A DNA stretch of 25,607 nt, from positions 1 to 25,607 of the forward strand of contig NZ_JBQAJM010000030.1 of NCBI RefSeq assembly GCF_052030685.1, in the 5' to 3' direction. The position numbers and the translations under genes are program-made. Below, piece by piece: positions 20,561 to 25,607 of this stretch. Source of the stretch: Caedibacter sp052030685 (GTDB lineage: Bacteria; Pseudomonadota; Gammaproteobacteria; Francisellales; Francisellaceae). Within the stretch, counting starts at the first letter, position 1. Every line of letters starts with the position of its first letter. Under the pieces are notes generated by a model. The model was given only the letters and a program-made list of their open reading frames with translations, did no database searches and was not told the DNA's origin.

Positions 20561-21448
20561 ATGCTAAAGATATTAATAGCCGGTGGTTCTGGGTTTATTG
20601 GTCAAAACCTCGTCCGCCATCTTAAGCAAAAAGGTTATTGGGTGTCATTGTTAAGTCGTCAAATGCAAATAATCGATGGCTTTGATGAGTGCATTACGTG
20701 GCAGGATATCACGACGGCAAAAATGACACAGTTTGATGTGGTTATTAACTTATGTGGATTTGGTATTGGTGAAAAACGTTGGTCAAGCGCGGTTAAAGAG
20801 AAAATTGTTAATAGTCGTATTGAACCAACAGAACGTCTGATTAAACTGATTGGTGACCATGATGTGTGGTTAATAAACGCCAGTGCCATTGGTTTTTATC
20901 CTTTCTCTATGAAAGAACAAGATGAAACATATAATGTGCAAAGAACAAAAGCAAATAGCGGTTTTTGTCAATATATTGTCAATCAATGGGAAGCAGTTGT
21001 GCAGCGTGCGCGCTTGCGTCGCAAAACCGTTGTGCGTTTTGGTGTTGTGCTTGGTAAGGGTGGTATGCTAAATAAGCTTTTGCCAACCGCTAAAAAGGGC
21101 TTAGGTGCAATGATTGGCAATGGTCAACAAATGATGTCATGGGTGCATATGGATGACCTGTGTCAAGCGCTTGTTTTTATAATTCAAAATAACGTAACAG
21201 ATGGCGAATATAATATCACTTCAGGCAATGTTTGTAGCCAGAAAGTATTTATAAAAGCTTTAGCCAAAGTGCTTAACAAACCATGTTATTTGATTTTGCC
21301 GCAATGGTTGGTGAGATTAATGTTTGGGCAAATGGGTAAAGAGCTGTTATTATCATCGCATAATATTGCGCCGAAAAATTTGCAAGAAAAAGGGTTTGTA
21401 TTTCAGTATTCGCATATTGAGACGGCGTTGGTAGATTTATTAAAATAA
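20561..21448 (+). CDS. TIGR01777 family (YfcH-like) NAD(P)-dependent epimerase/oxidoreductase
   Basis: A 295-aa extended SDR-fold protein of unknown substrate. The N-terminus ILIAGGSGFIGQNLVRHLKQ (4-23) is the dinucleotide-binding Rossmann motif. CGFGIGEKRWSSAVKEKIVN and SRIEPTERLI are typical TIGR01777 blocks, as is MMSWVHMDDLCQALVFII. The C-terminal 50 residues (MFGQMGKELLLSSHNIAPKN) match the DUF1731 tail. AAGGAG lies 6 bases before the ATG, a strong site. Length agrees with E. coli YfcH (297). The role of the family is poorly known. Confidence 0.88.
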   Translation: MLKILIAGGSGFIGQNLVRHLKQKGYWVSLLSRQMQIIDGFDECITWQDITTAKMTQFDVVINLCGFGIGEKRWSSAVKEKIVNSRIEPTERLIKLIGDHDVWLINASAIGFYPFSMKEQDETYNVQRTKANSGFCQYIVNQWEAVVQRARLRRKTVVRFGVVLGKGGMLNKLLPTAKKGLGAMIGNGQQMMSWVHMDDLCQALVFIIQNNVTDGEYNITSGNVCSQKVFIKALAKVLNKPCYLILPQWLVRLMFGQMGKELLLSSHNIAPKNLQEKGFVFQYSHIETALVDLLK

Positions 21449-21519
21449 AGTTTAAGGTTGTGTTTTACGTCAATACGATTATCATGGCGATACCTGAAAG
21501 GTTTTAAGAAAATGCGCTT

Positions 21520-22167
21520 ATGTTGCGAAAAATTATCAAGTCGTTGATTCCGTCACGCGGGGAAGTTTTTTTTGATCTATTTGTTGAGGCCGCACAAAAT
21601 GTGCATTTCTCAGCATCGTTCTTAGTAGATATCGTTAATGAAGAAAATGCTTATAAAGCCACTGAGCTAATGGCCAAGTTGCGTCAGCAACGTCAAAATG
21701 CGGTAGATATCAATAAAAAAATTATTGTTGAGTTAAATGAGCAATTCATCACACCGATTGATCGTGGCGATATTTTTCATTTATCTGGCATTATGTTGAA
21801 ACTGACTAAACGCATTATTAAGATCAACAAAAAAATGCAAATCTATGCGATTGATAGTAAGGTTGATGATTGTTTAATACGCAGTGCTGTGACGTTGCAG
21901 GAAATCACAAAATCATTGTGTGATTTATTGATTGCTTTTAAAGACAAGGATGGTGACAAGTTAAAACTTGCCTCACAACGCGCAACAGAGCTTGATGAGA
22001 ACGTGGTTGAGGATTTAGGTGATGCGATTGATCAGATTAAAAAGGCTGATTATGACACATTGACAACGATTAAATTAAAGGAAGTATTCAAGGCAGTAGA
22101 ATCAGCGGTTGATACCAGTGCCACTTTATGTGATTCGGTGATGCGTATTTACGTCAAGGAAATCTAA
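21520..22167 (+). CDS. DUF47 (PhoU-like) phosphate transport accessory protein
   Basis: A 215-aa all-helical cytosolic protein of the DUF47/PhoU-like group. The N-terminus SLIPSRGEVFFDLFVEAAQN and the repeated helical pattern with ITPIDRGDIFHLSGIM are characteristic. Such proteins are commonly encoded directly before a Pit-type phosphate transporter and are thought to control it. That order is seen here: pit starts 2 bp after this stop, so translation is probably coupled. The ribosome binding site is weak (TAAGAA). An upstream ATG at 21512 is out of frame and discarded. Confidence 0.88.
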   Translation: MLRKIIKSLIPSRGEVFFDLFVEAAQNVHFSASFLVDIVNEENAYKATELMAKLRQQRQNAVDINKKIIVELNEQFITPIDRGDIFHLSGIMLKLTKRIIKINKKMQIYAIDSKVDDCLIRSAVTLQEITKSLCDLLIAFKDKDGDKLKLASQRATELDENVVEDLGDAIDQIKKADYDTLTTIKLKEVFKAVESAVDTSATLCDSVMRIYVKEI

Positions 22168-22169
22168 CG

Positions 22170-23183
22170 ATGATAGTTCTTATTAGTATTATCATTATTG
22201 CACTTTTTTTTGAATTTATTAATGGCTTTCATGATGTTGCCAATGTTGTGGCAACACCGATTGCTTCAAAGTCACTATCGCCATATCAAGCGATTATTAT
22301 TGCTGCGATTTTCAATTTCGTTGGTGCGTTTATTGGTACTGCGGTAGCAACAACGATCAGTAAAGGTTTGGTTGATGCCAATGTGATTACGCATTTAGTG
22401 TTAATAGCGGCGCTATTTGCTGCCATTGGCTGGAATCTGTTTACTTGGTATTTTGGTATTCCATCGAGTTCATCACATGCGCTGATTGGTTCTCTAGTTG
22501 GTGCCGCCATAGCTGCCAGTAATGTCCATACCATTCATTATGGGATTTTGGTTGGTAAAATTATTGTGCCGATGGTGTTATCACCAATATTAGCATTCTT
22601 CTTGGCACTTATCTTGGTTGTTATTGTATTTAGAATTCTAAGTAAGCGTAAAACACCACGCAAATCAAATGCACGTATTCGTGAGATGCAAGTGATCTCT
22701 AGTAGCCTATTAGCATTAAGCCATGGTTCAAACGATGCACAAAAAACGATGTCGATTATTACTCTGGCATTGTTTAGTTTTGGTATGGTTTCAACCGTCT
22801 CGCATATTCCTGTATGGGTGATTTGTTTGTGTGCATTAACCATGGCGCTTGGCACTTTATCTGGCGGTATGCGTATTATTAAGACATTGACAACACGCGT
22901 TGCTAAGATTGGTCCAGCTAATGGTTTTGCCGCTGAGATGAGCTCTGGTCTATTGATTCTTGGGGCTTCACATTTAGGATTACCAGTCAGTACCACGCAA
23001 GCCGCTTCAGGCTCAATTATGGGGGCGGGCTATCCTGAAAGTGGTGGAGTGAATTGGCGTGTGGTGCGGACGATGGCAACGGCTTGGCTATTAACCTTAC
23101 CATGCTGCATTGTCATGAGCTTTATTGCTTATAAATTACTCTTTGTGCTTTTTGGAGACTTGGGGATATCCGTTAATATTTAG
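22170..23183 (+). CDS. pit: Low-affinity inorganic phosphate transporter (Pit/PHO4 family)
   Basis: A 337-aa membrane protein that imports divalent metal-phosphate in symport with protons or sodium. The two inverted family repeats are visible: FINGFHDVANVVATP (16-30) and LSHGSNDAQKTM (183-194), each with the Asn/Asp residues expected to bind phosphate. GIPSSSSHALIGS (96-108) and GLPVSTTQAASGSIMGAG are the matching second motifs. It lacks the long central cytoplasmic loop of E. coli PitA (499 aa), so it is the short form that usually partners a DUF47 protein, encoded immediately upstream. The following MFS gene begins 18 bp downstream. Confidence 0.93.
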   Translation: MIVLISIIIIALFFEFINGFHDVANVVATPIASKSLSPYQAIIIAAIFNFVGAFIGTAVATTISKGLVDANVITHLVLIAALFAAIGWNLFTWYFGIPSSSSHALIGSLVGAAIAASNVHTIHYGILVGKIIVPMVLSPILAFFLALILVVIVFRILSKRKTPRKSNARIREMQVISSSLLALSHGSNDAQKTMSIITLALFSFGMVSTVSHIPVWVICLCALTMALGTLSGGMRIIKTLTTRVAKIGPANGFAAEMSSGLLILGASHLGLPVSTTQAASGSIMGAGYPESGGVNWRVVRTMATAWLLTLPCCIVMSFIAYKLLFVLFGDLGISVNI

Positions 23184-23201
23184 TCATATCGAGGTTTAAC
23201 T

Positions 23202-24554
23202 ATGTTGTTAAAATCAGAAAAGAAATCGACGTTAAGTATTGCTAGTATTTATGCTTTTAGAATGCTGGGTCTTTTTATTATTTTGCCTATATTTAGTCTT
23301 TATGCTGATAAAATCATTGATGCGACACCGACATTAATTGGTGTGGCATTGGGTATTTATGGCTTAACGCAAGCGTTATTACAGATCGTTTTGGGTGTGT
23401 TATCCGATAAGTATGGGCGAAAGCCAGTTATATTGTTTGGTCTTGTGATATTTATTATTGGTAGCATTGTTGCTGCGATGTCGCATACGATCTATGGTAT
23501 TATCATTGGTCGCGCTTTGCAAGGAGCCGGTGCGATAGGTAGTACCCTTACAGCGTTAGTTGCTGATACGACCAAGGAAGAGAATCGTATGAAAGCGATG
23601 TCAGTCATTGGCATGACGATTGGTTTATCATTTATTGGGGCGATGGTGTTAGGTCCCATTTTAAATACATGGATTGGTTTATCAGGTATTTTTTGGCTGA
23701 CAGCTATTTTGGGTGCTATTGGTATTGTTATTCTAGTTTATGGTGTGCCTACACCGACTAAAGTTATTTTTCATAAAGGATCTGAAACGACACCTAGTCA
23801 AATCAAGAGTGTATTGAAAAAGCCTGAATTATTGCGTTTAAACTATGGTATCTTTAGCTTGCATGCGATGCTAACGGCATTGTTTCTCGCTATTCCGGTT
23901 ATTTTAATTGACTATATTGGCGTGAGTGTTGATAAACAGTGGATTATTTATTTACCCGTGCTATTTATTTCATTCTTGCTTATGGTGCCATTTATCATTA
24001 TTGCTGAGACTAAAAATTTGATGAAGCCCGTTTTTGTTGGCGCAATCATCATTCTTACGGCGATGCAGTTTTTATTATATGAGTTCGATCATCATGTCAT
24101 TGTGATGAGTCTTTTATTGGTATTATATTTTGCAAGCTTTACCTTACTTGAAGCGGCTTTGCCATCGCTTATTTCAAAAATGGCACCAATTAGCAGCAAA
24201 GGTACCGCAATGGGGGTTTACTCTAGTGCGCAGTTCTTTGGGATCTTTTTTGGTGGTGTAGTAGGTGGCTTAATAATGCATCACTTTGGTATACAAGGTA
24301 TTTTTATTTTTAATGGTCTGTTAGGCGTGTTGTGGATTGTCATTGCAGCAACGATGCAAAAGCCAAAACAATTAAGCTCTAAACTATATAGTATCAATAA
24401 AACTCAGCCTATCGATGCTAAGGAATTGCAACAAAGCATTGTTAATTTACCAGGCGTTGAAGAGGCAATGGTCTGTTTAGAAGAGGGTGCAGCCTATCTT
24501 AAGGTTGACAAAAAAATATTTGATGAAGCAGCGTTAAAACCTAAAATTTGTTAA
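23202..24554 (+). CDS. MFS transporter, YajR-like with C-terminal soluble domain
   Basis: A 450-aa inner-membrane exporter-type protein with 12 hydrophobic helices. MFS motif A is clear (GVLSDKYGRKPVILFG, 65-80) and motif C-like GMTIGLSFIGAMVLGPIL lies in helix 5. After helix 12 (about residue 388) comes a soluble stretch of about 50 residues, with QQSIVNLPGVEEAMVCLEEG and YLKVDKK, resembling the small ferredoxin-like domain of E. coli YajR. Length equals YajR (454). Substrate is unknown. The start lies 18 bp after pit, with a GAGG 7 bases upstream (ATCGAGGTTTAACTATG), so it may belong to the same transcript. Confidence 0.85.
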   Translation: MLLKSEKKSTLSIASIYAFRMLGLFIILPIFSLYADKIIDATPTLIGVALGIYGLTQALLQIVLGVLSDKYGRKPVILFGLVIFIIGSIVAAMSHTIYGIIIGRALQGAGAIGSTLTALVADTTKEENRMKAMSVIGMTIGLSFIGAMVLGPILNTWIGLSGIFWLTAILGAIGIVILVYGVPTPTKVIFHKGSETTPSQIKSVLKKPELLRLNYGIFSLHAMLTALFLAIPVILIDYIGVSVDKQWIIYLPVLFISFLLMVPFIIIAETKNLMKPVFVGAIIILTAMQFLLYEFDHHVIVMSLLLVLYFASFTLLEAALPSLISKMAPISSKGTAMGVYSSAQFFGIFFGGVVGGLIMHHFGIQGIFIFNGLLGVLWIVIAATMQKPKQLSSKLYSINKTQPIDAKELQQSIVNLPGVEEAMVCLEEGAAYLKVDKKIFDEAALKPKIC

Positions 24555-24596
24555 TGACTGAAGTTTAGACGTTGTTATCGCCTAAAATTTACAAGC

Positions 24597-24615
24597 GCTT
24601 AGATGCTTTCTAAGC
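24597..24615 (+). other. Small hairpin downstream of the MFS gene
   Basis: GCTTAG (24597-24602), 7-nt loop, CTAAGC (24610-24615). It lacks a T-run, so terminator activity is doubtful. Confidence 0.3.
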
Positions 24616-24630
24616 TCTTGAGTAATTATC

Positions 24631-24704
24631 CGACACAGTCTAAAAAGGGGAACGATATTGGTCAATTGATACAATTTCTCAATACTTATTTTTAAACTGT
24701 GTCG
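24631..24704. repeat. Inverted repeat resembling insertion-sequence ends
   Basis: CGACACAGTCTAAAAA (24631-24646) and TTTTTAAACTGTGTCG (24689-24704) are inverted repeats matching at 15 of 16 positions, 42 bp apart, with GGGG and CCCC just inside and outside. No T-run follows on either strand in terminator position. The form suggests a MITE or the joined ends of a lost insertion sequence. Confidence 0.6.
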
Positions 24705-24782
24705 ATCTGCCCCTCGCCCCAAGCAGAGTCGTATATTGGAATACGCAAAGATTGTAGTTGATATCAGTTGATAAAAATATCC

Positions 24783-25148
24783 CTAAAAAGTAGGGATTTT
24801 GTTGCATGGACTACTCCCTTCCAGCTCAAGCAATTGGCGCTTGCAGGCAACACCGCCAGCATATCCACCAATTTGACCATCTGATTTAATAACTCTATGG
24901 CAAGGTATGATAATAACAATGGGATTTTTAGCGTTGGCTGAGCCTATGGCGCGAGCTGCCTTTGGACTGTTGGCATTGTTGGCTAAATCTTGATAACTTA
25001 CTGTTCCTCCAAAAGGAATGTTCTGCAACATTTGCCATATATTTTTTTGAAATGGCGTTCCTATCAGTTGCAATGGTAAATCGGTAATATTTTTGCGAGG
25101 CATAATATGTATTAAAATGACTATAGATACTTTAAATGCTTTAACCAT
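24783..25148 (-). CDS. Methylated-DNA--protein-cysteine methyltransferase lacking the N-terminal domain
   Basis: An alkyltransferase that removes O6-alkyl groups from guanine onto its own cysteine. The catalytic domain is intact: GTPFQKNIWQ, the DNA-contact helix SPKAARAIGSANAKNP with its Arg finger, IIIPCHRV with the acceptor Cys, and GQIGGYAGG. The 121-aa ORF (or 106 aa from the internal ATG at 25103) starts right at the domain boundary, so the usual N-terminal 60-70 residues of Ogt/Ada-C (E. coli Ogt 171 aa) are missing. Neither start has a Shine-Dalgarno. Upstream frames show stops and no clear domain remnant. PCHR, not PWHR, rules out a standard ATL protein. It may be a minimal enzyme or a truncated gene. 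Confidence 0.75.
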   Translation of the reverse strand: MVKAFKVSIVILIHIMPRKNITDLPLQLIGTPFQKNIWQMLQNIPFGGTVSYQDLANNANSPKAARAIGSANAKNPIVIIIPCHRVIKSDGQIGGYAGGVACKRQLLELEGSSPCNKIPTF

Positions 25149-25313
25149 AACGGTAAACTTAGGAACTTTCTTTAGTATCCATTTTTGCTTTGCAGCCGAT
25201 CTCCCATAAAATATTTATATATTATCCCCTATGACACGATATCCCCTCATGTAAACCGCGTAGTATTATGTTTCCTTGTAGTTATAAAAACAAGATCATT
25301 GAGTTTTGCTGCT

Positions 25314-25544
25314 CTAATACACCAATTCAATCGTGGTGTTATTCTCAAATAGATGCATTATCTCAGCATTAAAATCGCCGCTTGGATTAAAAACTTTGAA
25401 GATAATCGCCTCATCATCCATAAATGTCAAACAGCCTTCATGATATTGATTGTCATTGTCATAAGTCACCTGAGTTAGTCGTGACCAATCCACATGGAAA
25501 TGATGGGGGCTATTTTGTACATAAAGGGTATTATTAGATGACAA
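25314..25544 (-). CDS. Small hypothetical protein (76 aa)
   Basis: A 76-aa open frame that begins with TTG at 25544 directly after an in-frame TAA; the next alternative is GTG at codon 18. The composition is balanced and acidic, with Trp, Tyr and alternating hydrophobic residues (GCLTFMDDEAIIFKVF, ending TTIELVY), which looks like a small folded beta-rich domain rather than a random frame. There is no signal peptide, membrane segment, Cys pair or recognised motif. No good ribosome binding site is visible. It could be a real orphan or the tail of an altered gene. Nearby 25149-25313 shows nothing clear. Confidence 0.4.
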   Translation of the reverse strand: MSSNNTLYVQNSPHHFHVDWSRLTQVTYDNDNQYHEGCLTFMDDEAIIFKVFNPSGDFNAEIMHLFENNTTIELVY

Positions 25545-25607
25545 TTAGCTTTACCGGTCACGACAACTAGAATTGCCGGTCAAATCATGTAGGCTATTCC
25601 TTAATCA

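Overview
The window looks like chromosomal DNA of an AT-rich Gram-negative gammaproteobacterium. The evidence is the LPS-core genes hldD and waaA, a PBP5-type carboxypeptidase, greA, an IspA-type prenyl synthase, an MscK-like channel, and bacterial-type proBA and putP. A relative of Francisella, Piscirickettsia or Fastidiosibacteraceae fits the gene content and base composition, but this is a weak inference from reading alone. Almost every large ORF is a housekeeping or transport gene. There is no prophage, CRISPR array, transposase gene or obvious defence island.

Layout: (1) 1-4734: a heptanucleotide tandem repeat, a LysR-type regulator carrying an in-frame Lys/Gln repeat, then a convergent MscK-like channel gene behind a class III CoA-transferase gene. 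(2) 4735-7436: a 336-bp divergent spacer and the proBA operon. (3) 7539-11440: dacA, divergent from greA-eamA, followed by an orphan LuxR-HTH regulator with its own promoter. The greA promoter is separated from greA by an intrinsic terminator, as in the E. coli GraL/greA leader. (4) 11589-14891: the overlapping operon hldD-waaA-ispA and tRNA-Arg(CCU), all on the minus strand. (5) 14892-16776: a 30-codon membrane peptide with a near-ideal ribosome binding site just ahead of a PutP-like Na+/solute symporter. (6) 16777-17097: a gene-free spacer holding a MITE-like palindromic element and a hairpin repeat. (7) 17098-19261: queD-queE (minus) divergent from queC (plus), the preQ0 steps of queuosine synthesis, in which all three enzymes lack or rearrange canonical metal-site residues. 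(8) 19271-19702: a repeat-rich spacer. (9) 19703-24554: a DUF2797 protein, a TIGR01777 epimerase-like protein, a PhoU-like DUF47/Pit phosphate uptake pair, and a YajR-like MFS exporter. (10) 24555-25607: an IS-end-like inverted repeat, an alkyltransferase lacking its N-terminal domain, and a small unknown protein.

Functional links: proBA makes proline and the PutP-like protein probably imports it, so both may serve osmotic balance together with the mechanosensitive channel. The que genes feed tRNA modification. hldD and waaA build the inner LPS core, and ispA supplies isoprenoid carriers. The most interesting items are the unannotated 30-aa peptide ahead of putP, the divergent preQ0 enzyme set (a QueC with no zinc cysteines, a QueE with a CX3CX8C cluster motif, a QueD with HGY in place of HGH), the greA leader, the MITE-like element, and a hairpin repeat family whose stem is conserved by compensatory change.
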